This document shows, piece by piece, positions 7,104-16,524 of a DNA stretch of 35,472 nucleotides (its first letter is position 1; every line of letters begins with the position of its first letter). The stretch is from positions 2,857,708 through 2,893,179 of the forward strand of contig NZ_CP017675.1 in the NCBI RefSeq assembly GCF_001870225.1, given 5' to 3'. The DNA comes from Gloeomargarita lithophora Alchichica-D10 (GTDB lineage: Bacteria; Cyanobacteriota; Cyanobacteriia; Gloeomargaritales; Gloeomargaritaceae). A program made the translations under genes and the position numbers. The notes beneath the pieces were generated by a model that was not told the origin of the DNA, did not search any database, and worked only from the letters and a program-made list of their open reading frames with translations.

Positions 7104-7700
7104 ATGAAACTTTCCCCAAATACCTTGATTATTCTTGGCCTTGCCATCGGTCTCACCGGAGGAATTGGCTATTGGGAATTGGTGGGCAAACCCCAGCGGG
7201 AAGAACGGCAAATTCAGCAAGCGAAGCTATTTAATTTTGCTGAAAAAGATGTCACCGCAATTACCATTATTAAACCCAAGTTAACCTTGAAATTTCAGCG
7301 GGTAAAACTGGGACAATGGCAGATGGTAGAACCGCAAAAAAAACCGGCCAATGATGCCCCGATTGCGTTTTTACTAGGGCAACTCACGAATGTAGAGCGG
7401 GTGCAAGAAAATGATATTACTATCCCCGCCCAGGACAAGGCCAAATTTGGTTTGGCGGTTCCCAGTGCCACCATCCAAGTTACGTTGGAAAATGGGTCTC
7501 AGCACCGCTTAATTTTGGGTAATACGGATTTCAGCGGCACGGCTTTATACGCCGAAATTGACCCGCCCGCCGAAGCGACTTCCCTGCCCATTGCCCTGGT
7601 GCCGATTGATTTACAAAATGCGGTCAACCGGGACGTAAAAGAATGGCAAGCCCCGGCGCAAAAAGCGGAGCCGAAACCGAGTCCAACGCCCAAACCCTAA
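7104..7700 (+). CDS. DUF4340 domain-containing membrane-anchored protein
   Basis: This 198-residue protein has one N-terminal membrane segment (about residues 7-24, NTLIILGLAIGLTGGIGYW) followed by an extracytoplasmic domain. The domain has alternating strands in the style of DUF4340 (ITIIKPKLTLKFQRV...GQWQMVEP...LTNVERV...FGLAVPSATIQVTL). It ends in a Pro/Lys-rich tail. DUF4340 proteins often accompany gliding-type ABC transporter genes, but none is present here. Function unknown. It lies 3 bases after the amidohydrolase stop and 1 base before the cobK start, so co-expression is very likely. Confidence 0.8.
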   Translation: MKLSPNTLIILGLAIGLTGGIGYWELVGKPQREERQIQQAKLFNFAEKDVTAITIIKPKLTLKFQRVKLGQWQMVEPQKKPANDAPIAFLLGQLTNVERVQENDITIPAQDKAKFGLAVPSATIQVTLENGSQHRLILGNTDFSGTALYAEIDPPAEATSLPIALVPIDLQNAVNRDVKEWQAPAQKAEPKPSPTPKP

Positions 7701-7701
7701 A

Positions 7702-8451
7702 TTGACCCTGTGGCTGATCGGCGGCACCCGAGAAAGTGCCGAATTGGCACCCCATTTGCCCAATAATTGTGTGATTACTGTTACAACTGAACGGGCAAAA
7801 AATCTTTACACCCAAACCGATTGCCCAGTAGTTGTCACCCGTTTTACAAGAGAAAATATCGGGGCATTTATCGAGAATTATCACATCACTAAAATTTTAG
7901 ATGTTTCCCATCCCCATGCGGTGCAAATTTCCCAACTAGCGATTGAATGTTCTGGGCAATATAACCTAGCATATCTCCGCTATGAACGTCCTCAGATAAT
8001 TACTCGTATATCTAATTGTTTTTATTGGCAAAATTTAACCGAATTATTGACCAGCGATCAATTCAATCAATGCTATCCCCAACGCATTTTAATCACCCTG
8101 GGTTATCGGCAATTACCTATACTCAAAAATTTCTGGGGTAAACATACCTGGTTTGTTCGCATTATTCCCGATCCGATTGCCTTATCTGCCGCCTTAGAAA
8201 CCGGATTTTCACCCCAGAATATCCTTGCCCTATGGCCGCCGGTGGCACTGGATTTGGAACGGGCGATTTGGCAAAATTGGGGCATTACCCAGGTGATTGC
8301 CAAGGCTTCCGGTGCGCCTGGGGGTGAGGATGTAAAACAGCAATTGGCAGAGGAATTGGGGGTGGTTTTGCATCTGCTGAAACGCCCAGGGATGACCTAT
8401 CCCCAATCCACCGATGACTTGCGGGTGGCTCTCATCTTTGCCCAAGGGTAA
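7702..8451 (+). CDS. cobK: Precorrin-6A reductase (CobK/CbiJ family)
   Basis: CobK/CbiJ reduces the (cobalt-)precorrin-6A macrocycle with NADPH in cobalamin synthesis. The 249-residue protein has the family's opening LWLIGGTRES, the LDVSHPHAVQIS segment, LAYLRYERP and, late in the chain, KASGAPGGEDVKQQ. The start is TTG at 7702, one base after the preceding stop; no ATG fits. The weak start codon suggests translational coupling to the DUF4340 gene. The cobalt or precorrin form is not distinguishable; cyanobacteria mostly use the anaerobic cobalt-early route. chlB, another tetrapyrrole gene, follows after 89 bases. Confidence 0.9.
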   Translation: MTLWLIGGTRESAELAPHLPNNCVITVTTERAKNLYTQTDCPVVVTRFTRENIGAFIENYHITKILDVSHPHAVQISQLAIECSGQYNLAYLRYERPQIITRISNCFYWQNLTELLTSDQFNQCYPQRILITLGYRQLPILKNFWGKHTWFVRIIPDPIALSAALETGFSPQNILALWPPVALDLERAIWQNWGITQVIAKASGAPGGEDVKQQLAEELGVVLHLLKRPGMTYPQSTDDLRVALIFAQG

Positions 8452-8540
8452 ACATTAAAAATCCTTGCATATTTCCGCAAGACGTGACCCCATCACCCTA
8501 AGCTAGGCAAAGTTACTACAGTCAACCGGGGAGAACGCCC

Positions 8541-10067
8541 ATGAAACTTGCCTATTGGATGTATGCCGGGCCGGCGCATATTGGTACCCTGCGGGTGGCC
8601 AGTTCCTTTCGGCGGGTTCATGCCATCATGCACGCGCCCCTGGGGGATGATTATTTCAATGTGATGCGTTCCATGTTGGAGCGGGAGCGCAATTTCACCC
8701 CCGTCACGACCAGTATCGTGGATCGTCATGTGTTGGCGCAGGGTTCCCAGGAAAAGGTGGTGGACAATATCACCCGCAAGGACGAAGAAGAACACCCGGA
8801 TTTGATTGTTTTAACCCCAACCTGTACTTCTAGTATTTTGCAGGAAGATTTGCAGAATTTTGTGGAGCGCGCCACGGAACAAACCCGTTGTGATGTGTTA
8901 TTAGCTGATGTGAATCACTACCGGGTGAATGAACTGGAGGCCGCCGACCGCACCCTCGAACAAATTGTGCGTTTTTATCTGCAAAAAGCCGCTAAAAAGG
9001 GCAATTTAATCACCCAAAAAACGGCACAGCCGTCGGTGAATATTCTGGGTAGTACGACCCTGGGATTTCACAACCAGCATGACCTGCGGGAATTGCGAAA
9101 ATTAATGGGCGATTTAGGCATTCACGTCAATGTGGCACTCCCCGAAGGGGCAACCGTTGACCAGATTGCTCGCCTCCCCCAAGCCTGGTTTAATTTGGTG
9201 CCCTACCGGGAAATTGGTCGCTTGGCGGCGCAATATGTGCAAACGGAATTTGGCCTGCCGCTGGTGACCACTGCCCCGATGGGTGTGATGGCGACGGCGC
9301 AATGTATTCGAGAAATTCAACAGGTATTAAATGACCAGGGACAAGGGGTGGATTATGAGGCATTTATTGACGAACAAACCCGGTTTATTTCCCAGGCGGC
9401 GTGGTTTTCTCGCTCGATTGATTGTCAAAATTTAACGGGTAAAAAAGCGGTGGTTTTTGGGGACAATACCCACGCCGCCGCCATGACCCAAATTTTGGCC
9501 AGAGAAATGGGGATTCATGTGGTTTGGGCGGGCACCTATTGCACCTCGGATGCGGATTGGTTTCGAGAACAGGTGTCTGGTTATTGTGATGAAGTAATCA
9601 TTACCGATGACCATACCCGGATTGGGGATGCAATTGCCCAGGCGGAACCTTCAGCGATTTTTGGCACCCAGATGGAACGCCATGTGGGTAAACGCTTGAA
9701 CATTCCCTGTGGGGTGATTTCGGCACCGGTGCATATCCAGAATTTCCCCTTGGGTTATCGGCCTTTTTTGGGCTATGAAGGCACCAATCAAATTGCCGAT
9801 TTGGTTTACAATTCTTTTACTTTGGGTATGGAAGATCACTTGCTGGAAATTTTTGGTGGCCACGACACGAAAGAAGTGATTACCAAAACCCTCTCTGCCG
9901 ACACGGATTTAGGTTGGACACCGGAGGCGCAAAAGGAATTGAATAAAGTGCCGGGTTTTGTACGGGGCAAGGTCAAGCGCAACACGGAAAAATTCGCCCG
10001 GGAGCAGGGTTTTCCGACCATTACCGTAGAGGTGATGTACGCCGCCAAGGAAGCGGTGGGGGCTTAG
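8541..10067 (+). CDS. chlB: Light-independent protochlorophyllide reductase subunit B
   Basis: ChlB forms with ChlN the catalytic NB component that reduces protochlorophyllide to chlorophyllide in the dark, using electrons from ChlL. The 508-residue protein starts [20 protein letters not shown]. It carries Asp36 (GDDYF), the unusual aspartate ligand of the NB iron-sulfur cluster, and Cys95 (TPTCTSS). The C-terminal ChlB helical domain ([29 protein letters not shown]) is complete. GGGGAGA lies just before the ATG. chlN and chlL are not in this window. Its stop overlaps the stop of the convergent zur-like gene. Confidence 0.98.
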   Translation: MKLAYWMYAGPAHIGTLRVASSFRRVHAIMHAPLGDDYFNVMRSMLERERNFTPVTTSIVDRHVLAQGSQEKVVDNITRKDEEEHPDLIVLTPTCTSSILQEDLQNFVERATEQTRCDVLLADVNHYRVNELEAADRTLEQIVRFYLQKAAKKGNLITQKTAQPSVNILGSTTLGFHNQHDLRELRKLMGDLGIHVNVALPEGATVDQIARLPQAWFNLVPYREIGRLAAQYVQTEFGLPLVTTAPMGVMATAQCIREIQQVLNDQGQGVDYEAFIDEQTRFISQAAWFSRSIDCQNLTGKKAVVFGDNTHAAAMTQILAREMGIHVVWAGTYCTSDADWFREQVSGYCDEVIITDDHTRIGDAIAQAEPSAIFGTQMERHVGKRLNIPCGVISAPVHIQNFPLGYRPFLGYEGTNQIADLVYNSFTLGMEDHLLEIFGGHDTKEVITKTLSADTDLGWTPEAQKELNKVPGFVRGKVKRNTEKFAREQGFPTITVEVMYAAKEAVGA

Positions 10068-10453
10068 GCGGGGTCTTGGCAGTTTTGGCAGAGGCCAAAA
10101 AATTCGAGGGTGTGGTAGTACACCTGAAACTTGTGGGCTTGGTGCAGATGATGCTCTAGGTCTTGGACTGGGCAATCTCCCAGGGGAATCGAGCAATTAC
10201 ACCGCAAACAGGTAAGGTGATGGCGGTCGTAGGGCAAACCGCTGTACACCGCCTCCCCACTCGGCAATAGGCGGGCTTGGATGACCCCACTTTTTTTCAA
10301 AGTCTCCAACGCCCGATAAACCGTCGCCAAACCTACCCCTTGGCGCAATTGTTTCAGCCGCAGGTAGATGGCTTGGGCGGACAAGGCTTGGGATTGCTCC
10401 TGCAAAAGTTCCAGGATGCGTTGTTGGTTGGGCGTGAATTGGGCGGTCGCCAT
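10064..10453 (-). CDS. zur: Fur-family repressor, probably zinc-type (Zur/FurB)
   Basis: A 129-residue Fur-family metalloregulator starting at ATG 10453 ([14 protein letters not shown]); a longer open frame upstream overlaps the previous gene and is not Fur-like. The winged-helix recognition region is [16 protein letters not shown] at about 41-56. Metal residues include HH at 78-79, Cys82/Cys85 and Cys122/Cys125, forming the structural zinc site. The SAQAIYLRL...[10 protein letters not shown] pattern and short length look closer to cyanobacterial FurB/Zur than to FurA or PerR; that subgroup assignment is inference. It is the last gene of the trpG operon and overlaps the chlB stop by 4 bases. 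Confidence 0.85.
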   Translation of the reverse strand: MATAQFTPNQQRILELLQEQSQALSAQAIYLRLKQLRQGVGLATVYRALETLKKSGVIQARLLPSGEAVYSGLPYDRHHLTCLRCNCSIPLGDCPVQDLEHHLHQAHKFQVYYHTLEFFGLCQNCQDPA

Positions 10454-10482
10454 CGGTATTTCCGTGAACCCCGGATTCGATT

Positions 10483-10689
10483 TTAACTCAGTTTGAGGGC
10501 GTTCACGGGCACCTGCTCCCAGGATTCCACCGCCCGCAGACGGGCTTGCCACCCCTGGGCACGCTGTTCGGGGGTGAGATTATTTGTAAAATTGACATGA
10601 CATTGCTGGGCAATGGTTTCATCACCGGTAGCCAGACACGCATGGATTAATCCCCCTGGGTCGAGTTGCTCATTCACCCAAATCACCAT
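10483..10689 (-). CDS. Small conserved cyanobacterial protein, function unknown
   Basis: A 68-residue protein from ATG 10689 (MVIWVNEQLDPGGLIHACL), ending AVESWEQVPVNALKLS. GGGAGG sits about 6 bases before this ATG, which favours it over the ATG at 10695 or the TTG at 10704. No membrane segment or known motif is visible. The even mixture of residues and the LTPEQRAQGW stretch suggest a small folded domain. It lies between trpG and the zur-like gene with short gaps (30 and 29 bases), so all three are probably transcribed together. Confidence 0.75.
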   Translation of the reverse strand: MVIWVNEQLDPGGLIHACLATGDETIAQQCHVNFTNNLTPEQRAQGWQARLRAVESWEQVPVNALKLS

Positions 10690-10719
10690 CCCCATGCCTC
10701 CCAAACTGCCAAGTTTATT

Positions 10720-11316
10720 TTAAGTCGGCACCGGGGACAAATCCCGGAGAAAATTGGCCAACAATGCTGGTCCCACGGCAGTTAAAATGCTCTCCGGGTG
10801 AAACTGCACCCCTTGCAGGGACGGGTACTGCTGATGTCGGACACCCATGATGGTGCCATCCTCCGTCCAGGCGGTGATTTCTAGTCCATCGGGGCAGGAA
10901 TTTTTCCCGATCACCAGGCTATGGTAACGGGTGGCGGTAAAGGGTATGGGTAGCCCCTGGAACACCCCCACGCCCCGGTGATAAATTTCTGAAGTTTTGC
11001 CGTGCATCAGGGTCGGGGCGCCAACAATTTGCCCCCCAAACACCTGGCCAATACTTTGATGCCCCAAACACACGCCCAAAAGGGGTATCCTCGTTCCCAT
11101 CTGACGGATTAATTCCAGGGAAATTCCCGCATCCTCCGGGCGACCGGGGCCTGGGGAAATGACAATCCCATCGGGTTGGAGGGCGACAATCTGGGCTAAC
11201 GTAATCTGGTCATTGCGAAAAACCTTGACCTCTGCCCCCAATGCCGCCAAATACTGCACCAGGTTGTAGGTAAAGCTGTCGTAATTATCAATGACCAAAA
11301 TGACGGGGGGAGACAC
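10720..11316 (-). CDS. trpG: Anthranilate/aminodeoxychorismate synthase glutamine amidotransferase
   Basis: Class I glutamine amidotransferase of 198 residues that releases ammonia for anthranilate (tryptophan) or aminodeoxychorismate (folate) synthesis. The oxyanion motif [11 protein letters not shown] is at about 54-64, the nucleophile Cys83 is in GVCLGHQ, and the His173/Glu175 pair is in QFHPES. A TrpE or PabB partner gene is not adjacent, so the trpG versus pabA role is open; single amphibolic subunits are common. It is the first gene of the minus-strand cluster with the small conserved gene and the zur-like gene. Confidence 0.93.
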   Translation of the reverse strand: MSPPVILVIDNYDSFTYNLVQYLAALGAEVKVFRNDQITLAQIVALQPDGIVISPGPGRPEDAGISLELIRQMGTRIPLLGVCLGHQSIGQVFGGQIVGAPTLMHGKTSEIYHRGVGVFQGLPIPFTATRYHSLVIGKNSCPDGLEITAWTEDGTIMGVRHQQYPSLQGVQFHPESILTAVGPALLANFLRDLSPVPT

Positions 11317-11412
11317 GGGCGATATGCGTTCAATTACTACTGTTTATATTTTAGAACAACGGCCTGGGGATACACCGCCCCATACTTGGTTTTTGATACA
11401 GCACTTCTTAGT

Positions 11413-11544
11413 ATAGTAATCGTAATTGAATTTAGGAGACCTCTAAAAATAGGTTGCAGGGGCACCGCCCCCGTCCCTGGTTCTCGGTAATACCGGTATT
11501 CCAGAGAGATCGCTTTCTGCTAGTTCAAATAAATAGAGGTGCCC
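11413..11544. repeat. MITE-like repeat, reverse orientation
   Basis: Read on the minus strand this opens with CACCTCTATTTATTTGAACT and contains the palindrome AATACCGGTATT. It then has a G-rich core (GGGGGCGGTGCCCCTGCAACC) and ends CCTATTTTTAGAGGTCTCC at 11435. Bases 11413-11434 (ATAGTAATCGTAATTGAATT) resemble the end of the second repeat family, again suggesting a composite. It fills most of the gene-free interval 11317-11606. Confidence 0.7.
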
Positions 11545-11606
11545 TCAAGTTGACTGAGCTAATTGCGACAATTTAATTCCGGTGTTGATCTGCTGTGGAG
11601 TTACAG

Positions 11607-12116
11607 ATGAAACCAGAAATTGTCTTAAGACCTGCATCTATAAACGATCTGGAGATATTGCGGCGTTGGGATGAACTGCCGCACGTTATCGAGTCTGACC
11701 CAAATGATGATTGGGAGTGGGAAATAGAACTCAATCGTGACCCTCCCTGGCGCGAGCAATTCATGGCAGAAATTGATGGCAAACCATTTGGTTTTCTCCA
11801 GATTATTGACCCGACGGCAGAGGAGTCTCACTACTGGGGAGGGGTTTCTGCAAATCTGCGAGCCATTGACATTTGGATTGGGGAAGAAAAGTATCTTGGT
11901 CAAGGATTGGGTACAGCCATGATGCGGTGGGCTTTGGCTCATTGCTTTGCGGTGCCAGCGGTCGAAGCTGTCCTTATAGACCCTTTGGAGCGTAACGTCA
12001 GAGCCAGACGTTTTTATGAGAGGCTCGGCTTTGTAGAAGTTGAGAAACGACGGTTTGGTTCCGATGACTGCGTGGTGTATCGTCTGGAGCGTTCATTGTG
12101 GGTAGAAGTACCATAA
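11607..12116 (+). CDS. GNAT-family N-acetyltransferase
   Basis: A 169-residue GNAT acetyltransferase from ATG 11607 (MKPEIVLRPASINDL), with GTGGAG about 7 bases upstream; a GTG at 11595 would add four residues. The acetyl-CoA loop is YLGQGLGTAMM (Q/R-x-x-G-x-G/A type), and the C-terminal ARRFYERLGFVEVEKRRF is typical of motif B. The opening WDELPHV...DPNDDWEWE and the IDIWIGEEKYLGQGLG block resemble the AAC(6')-type group, but substrate and any resistance role cannot be told from sequence. It stands alone between a repeat and a hairpin-rich spacer, which suggests mobility. Confidence 0.85.
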   Translation: MKPEIVLRPASINDLEILRRWDELPHVIESDPNDDWEWEIELNRDPPWREQFMAEIDGKPFGFLQIIDPTAEESHYWGGVSANLRAIDIWIGEEKYLGQGLGTAMMRWALAHCFAVPAVEAVLIDPLERNVRARRFYERLGFVEVEKRRFGSDDCVVYRLERSLWVEVP

Positions 12117-12130
12117 TTTACGCTGAATGT

Positions 12131-12381
12131 ACCCCTGGGATATACAGGGCAATCTCACGGGATTATTGGTATTAGAAGTTTCCCACGAATTTGATGTTTG
12201 GTACCCAAAATTTAAGGGGAACCGGTAAACCAGTCCCCCCACTTTTAGAATTTAATTAAACCCAGAACCTTTACTAGGTGGTTCCGTTCTAAATTGAGAT
12301 TCAACCCAAGAACCTCATGCGCTGGTTCCTATAATTAACGCTACATTTAGTATTCCAGGTCACTAAACCTGAGCATGGTTT
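12131..12381. repeat. Series of short inverted repeats in a gene-free spacer
   Basis: The 321 bases between the GNAT stop and the J-protein stop hold several hairpins. CCCTG/CAGGG lies near 12133-12149. A GGGG/CCCC-armed stem is at 12216-12238. Three related stems with AACC/GGTT arms follow: GAACC...GGTTC at 12265-12284 and 12310-12328, and AAACC...GGTTT at 12365-12381. The last four are 45-55 bases apart. No open frame of note is seen. They could act as terminators for the two convergent genes or form a structured RNA. Confidence 0.5.
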
Positions 12382-12437
12382 CTTAATTATTTCTCTGTGT
12401 TGCTGGAATCGAGCCAAATATCAACAGGTATTACGTT

Positions 12438-13325
12438 CTATGACGAAACTGAAGTGTTTTGGGTGCGGGGATTAAAGCGCTCGATTTGGCGAATTTGTTC
12501 ATACAGTTGTAGTTCTTGCGGGCTGGGTTCTAGGGGCACTTGGATCAGCAATTCCACAATTTGGTCACCCCGGCTTTGGTCTTCCCGCAGGTAGCCCCGA
12601 CCGGGGAGGCGCAGGCGTTGGTGGTTTTGCACCCGGGGGGGAATGACCATTTTCACGGAGCCATCCAGGGTGGGGACTTGGGCGTGGGTGCCCAGGATGG
12701 CTTCGCTGGGGGTGATGGGTAGGGTGCAGTGGATGTCGTCCCCTTGTAGGCGGAGTTGCTCGTCGGGGCTGACTTGGATGTTGAGGTACAGGTCGCCGCC
12801 GTTGTCCCCTTGTTTTCTCAGGCGGATGCGTTGGCCGGTGACCATGCCGGGGGGCAGGTTGATTTCCAGGGTGCGTGCGGCGAGGCTAAGCCGTTGACGA
12901 CCGCCTTTGTATGCCTGTTGTAATGATATATTTAGTCGGGCTTCGATGTCACCGGGGCTTTCCCAGGACTCCTGGCGGGGTTCACTGCGGCGGGTAAAGC
13001 GGATCAGCAGTTGGTCTAAAAAGTCCTGGAAATCGGGGAAGCGGCTGTAATCAAAGTCCGGGTTGGGGCGGGGGGCGGTTTCCCCTTGAAAGCCTTTTTG
13101 TTGCCAGTATTGCCCAAAACGGTTGTATTCTGCCCGTTTTTCGCTGTCGGATAGGACTTGGTAGGCTTCGCCGATGATTTTGAATTGCTCTTCGGCGGCT
13201 TTGTCGCCGGGGTTCAAATCCGGGTGGTAGCGGCGCGCTAGTTGGCGGTAGGCGCGTTTGATGTCGCTGGGGCTGGCGTGGCGTTCTACCCCCAGAATTT
13301 GGTAATAGTTGCGGAAATTCTGCAT
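12438..13325 (-). CDS. J-domain co-chaperone, DnaJ type without zinc finger (CbpA-like)
   Basis: A 295-residue J protein from ATG 13325 (MQNFRNYYQILGV). The J domain covers about residues 5-70 with the HPD motif at 34-36. A short Phe/Asp-rich linker and the two beta-sandwich substrate-binding domains follow (LNISLQQAYKGGRQRLSL, then LPITPSEAILGTHAQVPTLDGSVKM). No CxxCxGxG zinc repeats are present, so it is type II (CbpA/DnaJ2-like). An open frame continues upstream to 13382 but overlaps dnaK. It starts 4 bases after the dnaK stop and probably serves that Hsp70. Confidence 0.93.
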   Translation of the reverse strand: MQNFRNYYQILGVERHASPSDIKRAYRQLARRYHPDLNPGDKAAEEQFKIIGEAYQVLSDSEKRAEYNRFGQYWQQKGFQGETAPRPNPDFDYSRFPDFQDFLDQLLIRFTRRSEPRQESWESPGDIEARLNISLQQAYKGGRQRLSLAARTLEINLPPGMVTGQRIRLRKQGDNGGDLYLNIQVSPDEQLRLQGDDIHCTLPITPSEAILGTHAQVPTLDGSVKMVIPPRVQNHQRLRLPGRGYLREDQSRGDQIVELLIQVPLEPSPQELQLYEQIRQIERFNPRTQNTSVSS

Positions 13326-13329
13326 GGGA

Positions 13330-15243
13330 CTACCAGTTTTCATCGTCCCATTCCCGGCGCCGGCGGGGGGCGGGGGTGTCATCCAGGCGGCTCCAGGGGG
13401 GCGAAAACCAGGGTACTTCGTCCTCCTCTTGTTGTTGGCGGACGACGGCCAGCAGTTCGGTGAGTTGTTCTTGCAGGCGGCTACTCAGACGGTCAACTTT
13501 CACCAGGTCGTTGGCGGCCAAACTCCGGCGCAGGGATTGGATCAGTTGTTCGATTTTTTGGCGCCGTTCCCGCAAAAACAAAAACCCATAATCCAGGGTG
13601 ACCTGCCGCAGTTGCCGCTCCGTGCGTTGAATCAGCACTTCTGCTTTTTGGCACTGTTCGACCCGTTGTTTTTGGGCTTGATCCGCCGGGGCCGCCCGTT
13701 CCGCCTCCGTCAGCATTTTTTGCACCTCGCCCTGGGTCAAGCTGGCCGCATCCTGCACCGTCACCGTATGTTGCCGCCCGGTTTGCCTGTCCTGGGCGGA
13801 CACCTGTAAAATCCCGTTGGCATCAATATCAAAGGCCACCTGCACCTGGGGTAAGCCCTTGGGAGATGGGGGAATCCCGGTCAACCGGAACCGCCCCAGG
13901 GATTTGTTGCCCGTGACCAGGGGACGTTCCCCCTGGAGGACATGAATTTCCACCGCACTTTGGTTGTCCTCGGCGGTAGAAAAAATGTCCGAGCGCCGCA
14001 CCGGCACCGGCGTATTCCGGGGAATCAGGGTTTTCATCATGCCCCCGGCGGTTTCCAACCCCAGGGACAGGGGGGTGACATCCAACAACAGCACATCCCG
14101 CAATTCCCCCGCCAGCACCGCCCCCTGGATAGCCGCCCCCACCGCCACCACTTCCTCCGGGTTGACCCCCTGGCAGGGTTCCTGATGGAGCAGTTCCCGC
14201 ACCAGCTGGCGCACCATCGGCATCCGGGTCGCCCCCCCCACCAGCAAAACCGCATCTATATCCTCCGGTTCTAAACCGCTGTCGGTCAGGGCTTGATCCA
14301 CCGGCGAGCGCAGGCGTTCGAGTAAATCCCCGCAGAGAGATTCAAATGTAGTGCGGGTCAGTTCTGTTTCCAGATGCTGGGGGCCATCGCCAGTGGCGGT
14401 GATAAAAGGCAGGTTAATCAGGGTGTTTTTCACGTTAGAAAGCTCGATTTTGGCCTTTTCAGCGGCTTCTAATAACCGTTGAAACGCCTGCCGTTCCCGG
14501 CGCAAATCCACCCCCGTATCCTTTTGAAATTGCTCCGCCAGCCAGTCCACCAGCCGGTGGTCAAAGTCAACCCCGCCCAACTGGGTATCTCCGCTGGTCG
14601 CCCGCACCTCAAATACCCCCTGGCTAATGTCCAGGATAGAGACATCAAACGTCCCCCCCCCCAGGTCAAATACCAGTACGGTTTGTTCGGTTTTTTTGTC
14701 CAAACCATAGGCCAAAGCGGCGGCGGTGGGTTCATTCAAAATCCGTTTTACCTCCAACCCCGCCAACCGCCCCGCATCCCGGGTGGCCTGCCGTTGGGCA
14801 TCATTGAAATAGGCGGGCACCGTGATCACCACCTCCGTCACCGGTCGCCCCAACACCTGCTGGGCATCATCGGCTAATTTTCGCAAGACCATCGCCGCCA
14901 CTTCCTCCGGGGCGTACTCCTGCTCCATGCGCGGGCAAACCACCTGCACCCGATTGCGCTCCCCCCGGCGCACCGTGTAGGGCACCCGCCGCGCCACCGT
15001 AGGCAATTCATCGTAGGTCATGCCCATCAACCGCTTCACCCCATAAAACGTATTTTTGGGGTCAAGCACCGCCTGCCTGCGGGCCAGTTGTCCCACCAAC
15101 CGTTCCCCCTCCCGGGAAAACCCCACCACGCTGGGGGTGGTACGGCTACCCTCCTGGTTGGGAATCACCATCGGTTTCCCCCCCTCCATCACCGCCACCA
15201 CCGAATTGGTTGTCCCCAGGTCAATGCCCACCACGCTGGTCAT
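13330..15243 (-). CDS. dnaK: Hsp70 chaperone DnaK paralogue
   Basis: A 637-residue Hsp70. The ATPase domain has [13 protein letters not shown] at the N-terminus, [32 protein letters not shown] and LVGGATRMP. The substrate domain contains [17 protein letters not shown] and ends with a helical lid. The C-terminus is unusual: it finishes with an Arg-rich then Trp/Asp-rich segment ([12 protein letters not shown]) instead of the acidic tail of housekeeping DnaK. Cyanobacteria carry several DnaK proteins, and this one, paired with a zinc-less J protein, is likely a specialised paralogue. That subgroup call is inference. Confidence 0.95.
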   Translation of the reverse strand: MTSVVGIDLGTTNSVVAVMEGGKPMVIPNQEGSRTTPSVVGFSREGERLVGQLARRQAVLDPKNTFYGVKRLMGMTYDELPTVARRVPYTVRRGERNRVQVVCPRMEQEYAPEEVAAMVLRKLADDAQQVLGRPVTEVVITVPAYFNDAQRQATRDAGRLAGLEVKRILNEPTAAALAYGLDKKTEQTVLVFDLGGGTFDVSILDISQGVFEVRATSGDTQLGGVDFDHRLVDWLAEQFQKDTGVDLRRERQAFQRLLEAAEKAKIELSNVKNTLINLPFITATGDGPQHLETELTRTTFESLCGDLLERLRSPVDQALTDSGLEPEDIDAVLLVGGATRMPMVRQLVRELLHQEPCQGVNPEEVVAVGAAIQGAVLAGELRDVLLLDVTPLSLGLETAGGMMKTLIPRNTPVPVRRSDIFSTAEDNQSAVEIHVLQGERPLVTGNKSLGRFRLTGIPPSPKGLPQVQVAFDIDANGILQVSAQDRQTGRQHTVTVQDAASLTQGEVQKMLTEAERAAPADQAQKQRVEQCQKAEVLIQRTERQLRQVTLDYGFLFLRERRQKIEQLIQSLRRSLAANDLVKVDRLSSRLQEQLTELLAVVRQQQEEDEVPWFSPPWSRLDDTPAPRRRREWDDENW

Positions 15244-15366
15244 GGGTTACGCTGTCCACCTAAAAGTTCCATGTATCCTATCTTACTGCGAACCCATCAG
15301 CAGGCCGGATTTCCCTACTCCCATGCGTTCTGGGTTAATCTAGTAATACCCTAGCCCCCCCCCTCC

Positions 15367-15738
15367 ATGAGCGACCCCTCCCCCAATTTTTGGCAAAAAG
15401 CCCAGGCCAAAATCCAGGACATGGCCAGCAGTCCCCCGGCGCAACAGGTCAAAAAATTGGCGCAAAATGCCGCCCAGCAGATTGGAGAAACCGCCCAAGG
15501 TCTGCAACACCAGACCGAGGAATTGCTCCAGAGTGAACGGGTACAGCATCTGCGCCAGGATGCCACCCAAACCGCCCACAAAGTCACCCAGCAAGCGGGC
15601 ACGGTTTTGGGGCAAGTCAGCGAAACCCTCAAAACCACCGCCACTGACCTGGTGCAACAAGCCAAAAAACAGTTGGATACCCCCCCAAAAACTATCCCCC
15701 CCCACGCACCTGCTAACGAAAACCGCACAACCGATTAG
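15367..15738 (+). CDS. Amphipathic-helix (apolipoprotein/LEA-like) protein
   Basis: The 123-residue product is rich in Gln, Ala, Thr and Lys and has almost no aromatic residues after Trp9. Roughly eleven-residue periodic units recur (AQNAAQQIGETAQGLQHQTEELL, ATQTAHKVTQQAGTVLGQVSETLKTTATDLVQQAKKQL), predicting a long amphipathic helix or coiled coil. A Pro-rich disordered tail ends it. No signal peptide is seen. LEA-like and YtxH-like proteins share this appearance; a role in stress or membrane association is only a guess. It diverges from dnaK with a 123-base spacer, which hints at possible stress co-regulation. Confidence 0.7.
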   Translation: MSDPSPNFWQKAQAKIQDMASSPPAQQVKKLAQNAAQQIGETAQGLQHQTEELLQSERVQHLRQDATQTAHKVTQQAGTVLGQVSETLKTTATDLVQQAKKQLDTPPKTIPPHAPANENRTTD

Positions 15739-15856
15739 GTCTATTAATCAAGACCGGGGATGGTGCGCCTCATTATCCTGGGGCTGGAACTCAATTCTGG
15801 CCATCCACTTCTACAATAGAAACATTCCTTAGCCACTCTCCCCGTCCCCAATCCGC

Positions 15857-16447
15857 ATGGCTTTGCCCGAACAAATTCTCACTTCCGAATCGAGCCTCAA
15901 TGACCTACTCAGGGCCTATCGGCAGGGGCAGCGGGATTTTAGCGGCATCAACCTGCAAGGCTTGAACCTCAGCCGGGTCAATCTGACCAATGCCATCCTC
16001 GTCGGTGCCAATCTCAGCTACACCAACCTGAGCGGTGCCAATTTATACGAAGCCAATTTAACCGAAGCGAAACTAGACGGCGCCTACCTGGGGAGCGTTA
16101 TTTTACCCGACCAAGAAACCGGTCGCCTGGTGTATGGTTCCGTTTTGGTGCGTACCAACCTCAGCCGCGCCATCCTAGAACGAGCCAGCCTGGTGGAAGC
16201 CAACCTCAGCCGCACCACCCTGTTTCAGGCCAACCTCCGCCAAGCCGACCTGCGCCAAGCCAACCTGTATCGCACCAATTTCAATGGGGCAGACCTCACC
16301 GAAGCCCAACTGCGGGGAGCCAAACTCTGCGGCGTGAATTTGGAAAACGCCATCATTGACATCCTGGAACTCAGCAAGGCCAACCTCGACCCAGAAACCC
16401 GGCAAATGGTGGCCGAACGCCTGAGTAGCGGCAGTTGGCACAGTTAA
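15857..16447 (+). CDS. Pentapeptide-repeat protein
   Basis: A 196-residue protein made largely of A(D/N)LxX pentapeptide repeats (ANLSYTNLSGANLYEANLTEAKL and a second block from about residue 98 to 170). The two blocks are separated by a short insert (GSVILPDQETGRLVYGSV). Such repeats form right-handed quadrilateral beta helices. Cyanobacteria have many copies, mostly with unknown partners. There is no signal peptide, so it is probably cytoplasmic. It stands alone, with TACAAT about 45 bases before the ATG as a possible -10. Confidence 0.92.
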   Translation: MALPEQILTSESSLNDLLRAYRQGQRDFSGINLQGLNLSRVNLTNAILVGANLSYTNLSGANLYEANLTEAKLDGAYLGSVILPDQETGRLVYGSVLVRTNLSRAILERASLVEANLSRTTLFQANLRQADLRQANLYRTNFNGADLTEAQLRGAKLCGVNLENAIIDILELSKANLDPETRQMVAERLSSGSWHS

Positions 16448-16524
16448 TTAATTGCGGGTGCAACGGCGGCAGATGACTAGAAACTGAACCCCAACAGATT
16501 ACACCTGTCCCCTGCCACCCAATG

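Noticed and set aside
8541-10067. Nitrogenase-like subunit rather than ChlB
   Set aside because: Asp36, Cys95 and the ChlB C-terminal domain fit protochlorophyllide reductase; no nif genes are present.
12216-12381. Possible CRISPR array
   Set aside because: The stems are not direct repeats of constant sequence and length, and no cas genes are nearby.
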